Source of the DNA: a bacterium
GTDB taxonomy: Bacteria > Vulcanimicrobiota > Xenobia > Xenobiales > JADMJV01
DNA length: 64,000 bases
Direction: 5' to 3'
Assembly (NCBI GenBank): GCA_030149525.1
Contig: JASBRJ010000247.1
Location: 1-64,000, forward strand
The position numbers were made by a program, and so were the translations under genes. The notes under the pieces are model-generated. The model was not told the DNA's origin. It did no database searches and worked only from the letters and a program-made list of their open reading frames with translations. This document shows, one piece after another, positions 8,617-16,701 of this stretch; the stretch's first letter is position 1; each line of letters starts with the position of its first letter.

Positions 8617-9189
8617 ATGAGTCCGCGTAGCGCCGAAGCGTCTGACGGAGTGGCCTTTCTAACCTCTCTTCTCATCAGATTTCCAGAACTGGGCTCGGCC
8701 ACCTTAGGTCCGAGGCTGGGTGAGCTTCGTCTTGAGTTCTACCTGGATCAGGAGATCGACAACGCACGATTCACCGAATTCGTGGAGAAGTTTCGAATGT
8801 CTTGGGATCTCTTTTTTGATCTGGTCCGAGCCCAGACATCGGAGCGACGTATCACAAGAGTTGTGGACTATCCCACCGAGACGCAAGAGCACGACTCGGA
8901 TGTCGAAATTATCCGGATCACGCGAGATCTGGAAACCTTGAGTCTAGAAGAACTTACCATGATTGTGTCTCTCATTCGGGAGCGATTCATCGCCGCTATC
9001 ATCGAGGGGGAGCCGGTCCCGGCTGCCGAGGCGAAGTATCAAGAGCAGGTCTTGCTGCGCAGTCTCGATAAAGTCCAACAGGACCCATATTCCTGCGGGT
9101 CGCTCACCGGATTCAGGGATGAAATGCGCGTTTTGGTTTACGCCAACGACAGTCCCGAACAAACCGCAACCTACCCGGGGAAACGTTAG
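8617..9189 (+). CDS. Uncharacterised 190-residue cytoplasmic protein
   Basis: I do not recognise this protein. It is acidic, soluble and predicted mainly helical, without signal peptide or membrane segment. The central part (about 105-150) is Leu/Glu-rich, and the end is rich in Asp, Tyr and Pro. Its ATG lies six bases after a TAAACT -10 element, so it probably has its own leaderless transcript. It ends 8 bp before the PHP gene, which suggests that the two are co-transcribed. A regulatory role beside RNase Y or the phosphoesterase would be only a guess from position. Confidence 0.75.
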   Translation: MSPRSAEASDGVAFLTSLLIRFPELGSATLGPRLGELRLEFYLDQEIDNARFTEFVEKFRMSWDLFFDLVRAQTSERRITRVVDYPTETQEHDSDVEIIRITRDLETLSLEELTMIVSLIRERFIAAIIEGEPVPAAEAKYQEQVLLRSLDKVQQDPYSCGSLTGFRDEMRVLVYANDSPEQTATYPGKR

Positions 9190-9197
9190 GAAAATAG

Positions 9198-10028
9198 ATG
9201 CCGATTGAACTCCACTGTCATTCCACCGCGAGTGACGGAGACTGCACTCCTACCGAACTGGTGGAGAGGGCGCTGGCCATTGGAATAACCTCTCTTGCCA
9301 TCACCGATCATGATACGGTCGATGGGATTCCTGAGGCGGTGGAGGCCGCTCGCGAGTTAGATATGCGAGTCATTCCGGGGGTGGAACTCTCCTGTCACTA
9401 TGAAGGGAAAGAGGTCCACCTACTGGGCTATTTTTTCGAATACCGGGACGAAGATTTTCTCAATCTTTTGGAGAGAATGAAAGACGAACGGCGCCAACGG
9501 GTTCACAAGATTATTGAAAAATTGGGAGCAGTGGGTCTTGATTTGACCTACGAACAAGTTGAGGCTGAGGCTCCCGGCGATGCTTTGGGTCGCCCTCATG
9601 TAGCGAGAGCTATGGTGGCGGCGGGTCTTGTTCCAACCGTGGGTCTCGCCTTTGACCGCTACATTGGAAATTCCGGCCCAGCCTACGTCGGTCGCACGGT
9701 GCTCTCACTGGAAGACGGGATCGAGGCCGTTCGGAGAGCCGGTGGAGTGTCTGTGCTGGCACATCCCGGTATCTACGGTGATTGGGCGCGTATCGAGCGG
9801 ATTCTCCAGCTTCCGGTCAACGGTATCGAGGTATGGCACCCGGCCCACAAGAAGGCCGACCGCAAGCGGGCCAAGCGGCTCGGTGGGCGTTACAACAAAA
9901 TCCTCACCGGGGGGAGTGACTTTCATGGGCCCAGGGCCGAATACCACGAAATGGGATCTTCTCGAGTCACCGAGGGCGTTGTGACGAAGCTTCTTAACGC
10001 CACAGTGGGAGAGCGTGCTCTTGTCTGA
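9198..10028 (+). CDS. PHP-domain phosphoesterase (YciV / RNase AM-like)
   Basis: 276 residues with the full set of PHP metal ligands: HCHS near the N-terminus (H6, H8), TDHDT at about 36-40, PGVELSC at about 59-65, VLAHPG at about 189-194, and SDFHGP near the end. The layout matches the COG0613 branch (3',5'-nucleotide bisphosphate phosphatase or 5'-3' exoribonuclease RNase AM) rather than a polymerase PHP domain. It acts in the cytoplasm on a nucleotide or RNA substrate with a trinuclear metal site. Substrate assignment is by family. Its end overlaps the next small gene. Confidence 0.9.
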   Translation: MPIELHCHSTASDGDCTPTELVERALAIGITSLAITDHDTVDGIPEAVEAARELDMRVIPGVELSCHYEGKEVHLLGYFFEYRDEDFLNLLERMKDERRQRVHKIIEKLGAVGLDLTYEQVEAEAPGDALGRPHVARAMVAAGLVPTVGLAFDRYIGNSGPAYVGRTVLSLEDGIEAVRRAGGVSVLAHPGIYGDWARIERILQLPVNGIEVWHPAHKKADRKRAKRLGGRYNKILTGGSDFHGPRAEYHEMGSSRVTEGVVTKLLNATVGERALV

Positions 10029-10302
10029 GCCTCGCTTTCTGCAAAAGTGTCGAGAGTTTCGGACGGGTGGTCTCTCGTTTTTGGCTATGCAGTATCAAAA
10101 GGAGTGCGTCTCCTACACTTTCATGGACGAGACGGAGATCAAGATTTTGGAGCAACGAGTGGAAGAGAGTGCCGTCCGTTCTATAGCTCACATTTTTCCA
10201 CTGGCCGACTTTGCCGAGCGACAGATGTATAGGGAGTGTGGCATCAAGTCTATCGGAAACATCAATTTGGTTGACCCTAAAGAGAAAGCGAACAACGAAT
10301 GA
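10015..10302 (+). CDS. Small uncharacterised protein (95 residues)
   Basis: I do not recognise this family. It is a soluble, mixed-charge protein starting from GTG 10015 or TTG 10021, both overlapping the end of the PHP gene. It has four Cys, at about positions 12, 31, 75 and one near the start of the central helix region, but these are not arranged as a standard zinc site. Its stop overlaps the ATG of the TPR gene (ATGA), so it lies within a tightly coupled operon PHP-this-TPR-acetyltransferase. It is accepted as a gene on the basis of this spacing. Confidence 0.65.
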   Translation: MLLSEPRFLQKCREFRTGGLSFLAMQYQKECVSYTFMDETEIKILEQRVEESAVRSIAHIFPLADFAERQMYRECGIKSIGNINLVDPKEKANNE

Positions 10303-11366
10303 ACGGCAAAAAGTCGAGAGGTCTGCTGTTACTGCCGGCCTTTCTCAGCGCCTTATTTTTTATGATGACACCGGTTCAAGCTCAATCGGTGAACGCTCGA
10401 AACCTGATTAAACTTGCCCGCTCGGCAGCCGATCAGGGTGACTGGGAGTCGGCTAAGACTTACGCCGAACGGGCTATGAAAGAGGAGCCCGGCTATCTGG
10501 ACGCTCTCTACATGCGAGCTTTTGCCTATCGGGAGTTAGAGCAGTACGACAAGGCTGAAGCCGACTTCAAAGAAGTGATCCGGCAGGACGAAAAGTATCT
10601 TCCCACCTACGGGGCTCTTGCCGAAACCTACCTTAAGCAAAAGAAGTACGACAAAGCCGACGAAGTGTTTGTTCAATTAGGAAAGCAGCCGGATGGACAG
10701 ACCTGGGCCAGTTACTATCGCGGCGTCCTGGCTTACTTGAGGAGTGACCTGGACGCGGCCGAGAAGTTCTGGAGCGATGTTCTTGCCCGGGACACAAATT
10801 TTGCTCCTGCCCACCATAACCTGGGGGCACTCTATCTGGCCAAGGGCAACAACACCCGTGCTCTGGCGAGCTTCCGAGAAGCCCTGGATGAAAAACCTGA
10901 TAAACCGCTTTATCGATTTCATGTGGCCTGGGCCTTGGAGCGCACCGACCAGGTTCCCGCGGCCCAGCAGATGCTCCGGAAGATTATGGACGAAAACCCT
11001 GACGATCAGATGAACTGGTTGCTGGCTCGGGGCCTCGATAGAATCACTAAGAAACAGTACGACACCGCCGTTGAGGTCCTAAAAACCGTGGCTGAGCAGC
11101 ATCCCGACAACCTGGATGTGTGGATCCTTCTGGGCCGTGCCTATAGCGGTCTCAACAAGCCTGAACAGGCGCGAGAAGCGCTCACTAAAGCCAAAGAACT
11201 CGATCAGGCTTTTCAAGAGATTGACATTCTGTTGAGTAAGCTTCCCAAGCCGCCCGAGCCCGAGCCGGCGCCGTCCTCGGAAGCAAATCCACAGTCCGAA
11301 GTCGAGCCCGCGCAGACGCCGGCGCCGGCGATTAAGCCTGCCCAGGAGCCTGCGGGTCAGGAGTAG
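10299..11366 (+). CDS. Exported TPR-repeat protein with Pro/Glu-rich tail
   Basis: Signal peptide 1-28 (V-Q-A-Q cleavage region), then about eight tetratricopeptide repeats (about 32-310) with the usual A/G, Y and P positions, for example SAKTYAERAMKEEPGYLDAL. The last 45 residues are a disordered Pro/Glu/Ala-rich tail. It is probably a periplasmic scaffold for protein complexes. The ATG overlaps the preceding stop, and 2 bp separate it from the acetyltransferase gene. No catalytic motif is present. Confidence 0.85.
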   Translation: MNGKKSRGLLLLPAFLSALFFMMTPVQAQSVNARNLIKLARSAADQGDWESAKTYAERAMKEEPGYLDALYMRAFAYRELEQYDKAEADFKEVIRQDEKYLPTYGALAETYLKQKKYDKADEVFVQLGKQPDGQTWASYYRGVLAYLRSDLDAAEKFWSDVLARDTNFAPAHHNLGALYLAKGNNTRALASFREALDEKPDKPLYRFHVAWALERTDQVPAAQQMLRKIMDENPDDQMNWLLARGLDRITKKQYDTAVEVLKTVAEQHPDNLDVWILLGRAYSGLNKPEQAREALTKAKELDQAFQEIDILLSKLPKPPEPEPAPSSEANPQSEVEPAQTPAPAIKPAQEPAGQE

Positions 11367-11368
11367 GT

Positions 11369-12538
11369 TTGATGACCTATCAGATTCTGCAAGAGGAGCA
11401 TCGCCCCCAACTCAAGGCGCTTCTCGTCCAGGCTTTTTCTGTCCCCCAGGCGTTCGTAGACCCCTGGATCGATCGCTCCGGTCTGCCCGATTGGCGTGGC
11501 GTGACAGACGGAGAGAGGCTGCAGTCTTGCCTCGTCCTGGTTCCCGGCGGACAGTGGTATAACGGGCGGGTTGTTTCCATGCTCGGGTTGGCCGGTGTCG
11601 CCGTCTCTGCGGTGGACCGTTCTCGTGGGGCCGGGAAGCGATTGATGACAGGTTTTCTCGAAGAGGCGTTTGAGCAGGGAACGGCTCTGTCTATCCTCTA
11701 CGGATCCGCCACCGGCTTCTACCGCTCCGTGGGCTACGAGCGGGCAGGGAGCGTCTTTTCTGCGGAATTGAAAATTAGAGAAATACCCCGGATGACCTCA
11801 AGCGTTGAGATCAGGGAACTGGATTGGCAAAGAGACGCAGACGAGCTGAAGCGTTTTGTTCAAGACCACGCCAATCATCACGGGGCATTGGTGCGGGAAA
11901 CCTATCTTTGGAGCCGAGTGCGTCAGTTGCAAACTATAGACGCTTCAGGATTTGGACTTTATGGAGAAGGGGGGCTTGAGGGCTACTTCTACGTTGTGGA
12001 GAAGGCCGGAACGCTCGACGAGAGAGCGCTTCAGGTCACAGACTTTCTCTTCGCTACACCGAAGGCCGTGGATGGATTCTTGAGATATCTCTATTCCCAA
12101 CGCTCTCTTTGCTCTACCGCGACGCTTTTCACGGTGCCCAACTCCTCGGTTCTTCTCAGGCTCCCCGATCGTTGGAACTACAAGCTCAGTCTTCATGAGC
12201 ACTGGATGCTCCGTATCGTCCATCTCAAGAACGCCTTGGAGTCGAGAGGTTATCCCGTTGGGGTCTCCGGTCAGATGTCACTCTCTGTCTCCGACCCCGT
12301 GCTCTCCGAAAATAGCGGCAGTTGGCTTCTTGAGATAGACAACGGCAGGGCAACCTTACGGCCACACTCTCAAGGGAAAGTGGATATCTCCATAACCTCA
12401 CTGGCCGCACTCTATTCCGGTTTTCTCACCGCTGCCGAGCTTGTAAGAGGCGGATATCTCCGCGGTGCCGATGCTCAGGACTGCGACTTTCTGACCCGGG
12501 CTTTCGGTCCGGAGGCGAAGTTGACGGAGCTCTTTTAG
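11369..12538 (+). CDS. Eis-like GNAT acetyltransferase
   Basis: 389 residues with the three-part Eis layout: GNAT domain 1 (about 1-145) with the acetyl-CoA pyrophosphate loop around SRGAGKRL (85-92), GNAT domain 2 (about 146-290), and an SCP2-like C-terminal domain. In mycobacterial Eis a Tyr in the F-Y-x-x-x-G-Y region and the C-terminal carboxylate of a terminal Phe act in catalysis. Here FYRSVGY is at 117-123 and the protein also ends in Phe. The family acetylates amines of aminoglycosides, polyamines or Lys; the substrate here is unknown. It is the last gene of the PHP-TPR operon and is convergent with the propeller gene. Confidence 0.88.
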   Translation: MMTYQILQEEHRPQLKALLVQAFSVPQAFVDPWIDRSGLPDWRGVTDGERLQSCLVLVPGGQWYNGRVVSMLGLAGVAVSAVDRSRGAGKRLMTGFLEEAFEQGTALSILYGSATGFYRSVGYERAGSVFSAELKIREIPRMTSSVEIRELDWQRDADELKRFVQDHANHHGALVRETYLWSRVRQLQTIDASGFGLYGEGGLEGYFYVVEKAGTLDERALQVTDFLFATPKAVDGFLRYLYSQRSLCSTATLFTVPNSSVLLRLPDRWNYKLSLHEHWMLRIVHLKNALESRGYPVGVSGQMSLSVSDPVLSENSGSWLLEIDNGRATLRPHSQGKVDISITSLAALYSGFLTAAELVRGGYLRGADAQDCDFLTRAFGPEAKLTELF

Positions 12539-12542
12539 ACCA

Positions 12543-13529
12543 CTACTCGGGCTTGAGATTTTCGAAGGTCGTCTTGCGAATCTCGTGATCAAAGTTGATC
12601 TTCGGGTGCTTCCACATCCAGACTAGGGTGTTTCCGTCGTCGGAAAGAGACGGATAGGTGTTGGTGCCGTTGATGTCACGAGCCACGATCTTCTCTTCCT
12701 CGCCGCGGCGCCAGTGGAGTTCTGAAATCCATTCGCCGTCGGCGTTCTTCTCGGTTTCGGTCCATGCCATGGTGGTGCCGTCTTTGGACACGGTCGCCTG
12801 ACCGGCCATGAAACCCTCTCCCACCTTCAGCTTCTGTCCATTCTGGAGGTCCCAGCGCCAGACTTCGGCGTTGCTGCCGGAATTGCGTTGAGACCAGACC
12901 AGTACCGAACCATCCTCATTGGTGTCGAAGGAATTCTTTTGAACTCGTTCCGGGTTTTCTCCGGTTTCATAAACTACCGGCTTCTCACTGCCGTCGGATT
13001 CCCGCATCCAGATGGCGTTGGGGTCGCGTCCGGTCTCGGGAAGACGAAGATAGAAGACTCGTTCGCCGTCACCCGAGATTTGAGGCAATCCGGAGGAGTG
13101 CTCTGGTGGGGTAATCTGCTCTACGTCTTTGCCCTTCTCCCACAGATCCACATGTCTTACCCGGGGAGCTTCTCTGGGCCAATAGTCGGCGACGATCTTG
13201 TTGCCGTCTGAGGAGACGTCGAAATCCGTACTGTAGCCAGGGGTGTCGATAACGACAACCGGCTCTTCGTCTTCCGGCCCCAGGCGAGCGATGTCCCAGT
13301 CCCAATCGCGACCGCCGTGGCGCTCAAACACTACGACGCTTCCATCCTGGTTGAGTCGGGGATAATTCACCGCTAGGCGATCATCGGTGAGGAGTTTCGG
13401 CTCCTGGCCTTCGTGATGAATGCCGATCTCCGAGACACCGGGCTTAGGTAGATCTCTCCAGGCCACAACTTTGCCGTTTCCTGACACTGAAGGGTAGTAG
13501 ACCTGTCCTTTTTTGATAACGGTGTACAC
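12543..13529 (-). CDS. Cytoplasmic TolB-like beta-propeller protein
   Basis: 328 residues with at least six PD40/TolB-type blades, each carrying the S-x-D/N-G-x-x-V/L-V/A-W/F/Y pattern (for example SGNGKVVAW, NQDGSVVVF, SSDGNKIVA, SGDGERVFY, NEDGSVLVW, SDDGNTLVW). There is no signal peptide, unlike periplasmic TolB, so a cytoplasmic location is inferred. The start is GTG with AGGAG 7 nt upstream. It is probably a binding scaffold; no enzyme motif is seen. The high Trp content within the blades is notable. Confidence 0.8.
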   Translation of the reverse strand: MYTVIKKGQVYYPSVSGNGKVVAWRDLPKPGVSEIGIHHEGQEPKLLTDDRLAVNYPRLNQDGSVVVFERHGGRDWDWDIARLGPEDEEPVVVIDTPGYSTDFDVSSDGNKIVADYWPREAPRVRHVDLWEKGKDVEQITPPEHSSGLPQISGDGERVFYLRLPETGRDPNAIWMRESDGSEKPVVYETGENPERVQKNSFDTNEDGSVLVWSQRNSGSNAEVWRWDLQNGQKLKVGEGFMAGQATVSKDGTTMAWTETEKNADGEWISELHWRRGEEEKIVARDINGTNTYPSLSDDGNTLVWMWKHPKINFDHEIRKTTFENLKPE

Positions 13530-13658
13530 GATAGAACTCCTCTTCCTGGGCGTTGAGTGATAATTGGAAGATGAGCGGAGGACGACCTTAAGCTACCGCT
13601 TTAGGGTTTGCCATGCTGTAAACGGGATGTGAACTTTATCCGTAGCGGACGGTTTTGG

Positions 13659-14240
13659 CTACTCCGGGGTGCCGAATCGGTTCCTCAAAGCCTTCACGAA
13701 TTCCCCATGCACCTTTGGAGAGATGGGACGAAAAGGCGACCGATCGTATTTCCAGGCGGCATAGAAAACCCAGATTAAAAGAGCGATAGTAAACGACACG
13801 TTCTGCCAACCGTTGAGCTTCCATTGATCGGTCCATAGAAAGTTGCCGAATTCTCTCGTGAACGGCCCCCAGTAGTAGATAGGCCAGAGGTCTTCGATGG
13901 TGTCGGTGGGGCCTCTCGAGCCCACGAAGTCGCAAAGGCTGTGAATATGGGCCACCAGAAAGGCCCAGAGGAAGACTTTCTTTTTCTCTACAGCGCGCCA
14001 GGCCAGCACCCCCGCCAGAACAAGAATGCCGGGAAACCCGTGGAACAAAAAGTGATGGTAATCGGCGTAGAGTTGAGTCTCCGGGCCGCCCAAAGCTGGG
14101 CTGAGGAAATCGCATACCACTCCCAGACTGTCGAGGTCCGGTAAGATTCCCGCCAAGGCCACAAGCATCTTATCCCGGTCGTTCTCCAATACCGTGTCGG
14201 CTACGACCCAGGAAGCGAGAAAGTGAGTGATGGGACTCAT
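13659..14240 (-). CDS. DUF457/YdjM-type membrane-bound metal-dependent hydrolase-like protein
   Basis: 193 residues with the YdjM/DUF457 signature: N-terminal SPITHFLASW, LAGILPDLDSL (Pro-Asp metal motif), H-H in ADYHHFLFHG, and AHIHSLCDFVG. There are about three membrane segments, around 70-90, 90-107 and 145-165. The family is annotated as inner-membrane metal-dependent hydrolases, but the substrate is unknown. It lies 4 bp downstream of the DUF1963 gene on the same strand, so the two are probably co-transcribed. Confidence 0.8.
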   Translation of the reverse strand: MSPITHFLASWVVADTVLENDRDKMLVALAGILPDLDSLGVVCDFLSPALGGPETQLYADYHHFLFHGFPGILVLAGVLAWRAVEKKKVFLWAFLVAHIHSLCDFVGSRGPTDTIEDLWPIYYWGPFTREFGNFLWTDQWKLNGWQNVSFTIALLIWVFYAAWKYDRSPFRPISPKVHGEFVKALRNRFGTPE

Positions 14241-14244
14241 AGAA

Positions 14245-14799
14245 TCAAAAAGACCGCCATATCCAGTCTTTCTTTGTCCTCTCGTCGGTTCCTCGACCGA
14301 TGATAAAGCAACCCGTCTTCAGCCAGGTCGGTCCTTGGTCGATGCTAATCTGGAGCAATCCCGGCCATCCTCCCACCTTGATTCCCTCTCTGGGGGAGTC
14401 CTTGCTGTCAGTGAGAAGCGCGGGGGGCGCTAGAGGCGTTCCTACTTCGTCGCGCGTTGCCTGGAGGGGTTGGAGCCCGTGGAGAGAGCGATAGGTTCTC
14501 AGGCACCAGGTGGTTCCGTTGGGATTCTCTTGGGGAGGTCGCTGGGGGTGAATGAAGAGGGTGAGAAGCGCGACCTCCCTCATTTCTTTGGGACGGAAAG
14601 GGACATCGCTCAAGTCCAGTTGGAGAAACGGCAGGAGTGGAACGCTTTCATACTCCGGCAAACCTTCGCCGGGAGCTGCCAGGGTGACGTTGGAAAGCCA
14701 GGAGGTGGGAGATTCCGAAGAGCCTGATTGAGGCTCAAAGGAAAGCGCCGGTCTCTCATTCGTCTGCTCCAAGTCCCTCACTGAGCAAACGGTTCGCAC
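14245..14799 (-). CDS. YwqG-like DUF1963 family protein
   Basis: 184 residues. The segments PLLPFLQLDLSDVPF and KVGGWPGLLQ match the core of the DUF1963 (YwqG) fold, which usually shows a K-x-G-G-x-P motif and a F-x-x-Q-I-D/N strand. Function is unknown. The start is GTG with no convincing Shine-Dalgarno sequence, and a shorter form is possible. It is divergent from the binding-protein gene, with about 60 bp between them. The N-terminal 50 residues are low in recognisable structure. Confidence 0.65.
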   Translation of the reverse strand: MRTVCSVRDLEQTNERPALSFEPQSGSSESPTSWLSNVTLAAPGEGLPEYESVPLLPFLQLDLSDVPFRPKEMREVALLTLFIHPQRPPQENPNGTTWCLRTYRSLHGLQPLQATRDEVGTPLAPPALLTDSKDSPREGIKVGGWPGLLQISIDQGPTWLKTGCFIIGRGTDERTKKDWIWRSF

Positions 14800-14858
14800 G
14801 GTGGGGAAAAGACCCTGGTCGGGGAGGATATCGAGCCTGCGGCGTACGATTAGAGTCG

Positions 14859-16121
14859 GTGCGAAGAATATTTGTCATACTCTTTTTTCTCGCAGCTTGC
14901 GGATGTACTCCACCCAGGGCTGAAACCGACAAGGTGGAACTGACTTTCTGGACCATCAGTCTGTCACCCACCTACGATCAGTACATCCACCGTTTGATCC
15001 AGGATTACGAGAGTGAGAATCCGCATATAAAGCTGCACTGGGTCGATCTGCCCCAATCGGCCTCGCGTCAGAAGTTCATGGCAAGCATCGCCGCTGGTCG
15101 CCCGCCTGATCTGGTCAACACGAGCACCGAGTTTTGCAATACCCTGGCCCAAAATGGAGCCTTGACCGCACTCTCTGAAAAACTTAGCCAGGAGCAGATC
15201 GACCAATACTTTCCCAATATTTGGGAGGCGACGAAATTTGAGGGTGAAGTCTATGCCTTTCCCTGGTACGTCACCACTCAAGTCGTCATGTATAATAAGT
15301 CTATTCTCCAGCAAGCCGGTCTCGATCCGGAAAGCCCCCCTCAGACTCTTGAAGAGTTGGATCGACAGGCTCGACAAGTGACACAGAAGACCGATGCTGT
15401 TGGGCTCATGCCCGCCATTCGGATCTGGAATGATTGGTCGGTGGCGGGTTCGCCGTTCATCGATACGGACAAACTTCTACCGCTCTTCACTGCTCCGGAG
15501 TCGGTTGCGGTCTTAGACAGATATCGGCAACTGTATTCCGAGGGGGTCATGCCGCCGGAGACTCTCACCGAGGGATATCGAGGAGCACTCGATCGCTACA
15601 AGGCTGGAAGTCTAGCTTTTCTGGAGGCCGGACCGCAGTTTTTGTTGAGGATCAAGGCTGATGCTCCCAAGATCTACCAGACCACGGGCATCAGTCCCAT
15701 GCCCCGGAGTAAAACCGACACCGTTCCGGCAGCCACTATGAATTTTGTGGTGCCTCGCTCCAGTCGGCATCAAGAGGAGGCCGTCAAATTGGGTCTCTTC
15801 CTCACAAGTCCCCAGGCCCAGTTGGAGTTTTGCAAGTTGGTACCGATCCTACCCTCAACAATTGAAACGGCGGCCGACTCGTACTTCCAGGAGGTAGGAG
15901 AGAGAGACCCTCTGCAAGCGGAGGCCGTTCGGATCTCTTTACAGCAGCTGCCCAGGGCTCGTGATTTCAATGTGAACTTGCCTCGCCAGAAAGACCTGAT
16001 GCGATCCTTGAAGGATGCCGTGGAGAAATCGATCCGGGGAGAGCAGCCGACAGCTGAGGCGCTCGAAGAGGCGTCTAAAGATTGGGACAAAACTCTAGCC
16101 CCTTTTCGAGGTGGAAAATAA
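14859..16121 (+). CDS. Carbohydrate ABC transporter binding lipoprotein
   Basis: 420 residues. A short lipoprotein signal (about 1-16, A-A-C-G-C) is followed by a type I extracellular solute-binding protein: VELTFWT start strand, AAGRPPDLV, YAFPWYVTTQVVMYNK and LEAGPQFL segments, as in UgpB/MalE-like proteins for sugars or glycerol phosphates. The GTG start lies 8 nt after TACGAT and has no clear Shine-Dalgarno sequence. Its TAA shares one base with the ATG of the MazG-like gene. The two permeases it needs lie 1.9 kb downstream, after two unrelated genes. Confidence 0.9.
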   Translation: MRRIFVILFFLAACGCTPPRAETDKVELTFWTISLSPTYDQYIHRLIQDYESENPHIKLHWVDLPQSASRQKFMASIAAGRPPDLVNTSTEFCNTLAQNGALTALSEKLSQEQIDQYFPNIWEATKFEGEVYAFPWYVTTQVVMYNKSILQQAGLDPESPPQTLEELDRQARQVTQKTDAVGLMPAIRIWNDWSVAGSPFIDTDKLLPLFTAPESVAVLDRYRQLYSEGVMPPETLTEGYRGALDRYKAGSLAFLEAGPQFLLRIKADAPKIYQTTGISPMPRSKTDTVPAATMNFVVPRSSRHQEEAVKLGLFLTSPQAQLEFCKLVPILPSTIETAADSYFQEVGERDPLQAEAVRISLQQLPRARDFNVNLPRQKDLMRSLKDAVEKSIRGEQPTAEALEEASKDWDKTLAPFRGGK

Positions 16122-16480
16122 TGTCGGAACTCAAAGAGTTACAGGCTCGGGTGGTAGAGTTTCGTGAGCGCCGTGACTGGGCGCAGTTTCATCATCCTAA
16201 AGAACTGGCTTCCGCTCTGTCTATCGAAGTGGCTGAAATTATGGAGCTTTTCCGCTTCAAGACGGCTGAGGAGGTTCAGAGATTGATTCAAGAGCCTTCC
16301 TTGAAGAACGAGCTGGGAGCCGAGTTGGCAGACACTCTTTTTCTCTTGCTCCTGCTCGCCTTTGAGAGTGAGATCGACCTCCGAAGCGCCTTTGACAAGA
16401 AACTTCTTCTTCTAGAAGAGCGCTATCCGGTGGAGAAGGTTCGCGGGCGGAGTGACAAGTGGACAGAGTACTCAAGCTGA
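16121..16480 (+). CDS. MazG/dCTPase-like nucleotide pyrophosphohydrolase
   Basis: 119 residues of the all-alpha NTP pyrophosphatase fold. The Mg2+-binding motifs are visible: E-x-x-E in SIEVAEIMELF and E-x-x-D in AELADTLF. The spacing resembles the RS21-C6 (dCTPase) branch, with short H-H-P-K-E-L-A before the first motif. It hydrolyses non-canonical or excess (d)NTPs to (d)NMP and PPi in the cytoplasm. The ATG overlaps the stop of the sugar-binding protein (TAATG), which implies translational coupling to a transporter gene, an odd pairing. Confidence 0.88.
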   Translation: MSELKELQARVVEFRERRDWAQFHHPKELASALSIEVAEIMELFRFKTAEEVQRLIQEPSLKNELGAELADTLFLLLLLAFESEIDLRSAFDKKLLLLEERYPVEKVRGRSDKWTEYSS

Positions 16481-16594
16481 GACGGTTGAATTTTAAACTT
16501 CCTTAAAGTCGCTCATCAGAGAGGCTTAAGCCCGTGGTTACGACGATCTAAGGACGATTTTTCCAGGAAAGAGCCGTTGGCTTGTTCACAAAGG

Positions 16595-16622
16595 TTTACA
16601 GGATTGTTTCATTTGGTAACAT
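16595..16622 (+). promoter_or_regulatory. Candidate promoter of the peptidoglycan hydrolase gene
   Basis: TTTACA, a 16-bp spacer, then TAACAT preceded by TG (extended -10). It lies about 80 bp before the ATG, in the only sizeable gap of the ABC cluster. Confidence 0.4.
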
Positions 16623-16701
16623 TTACTCGCTGGAATTGCATACTTTTCCAATTCTGTTCAAGCTATTCTCAAGCCAAGATATCACTAGGAGAAAGCTTAC
16701 T

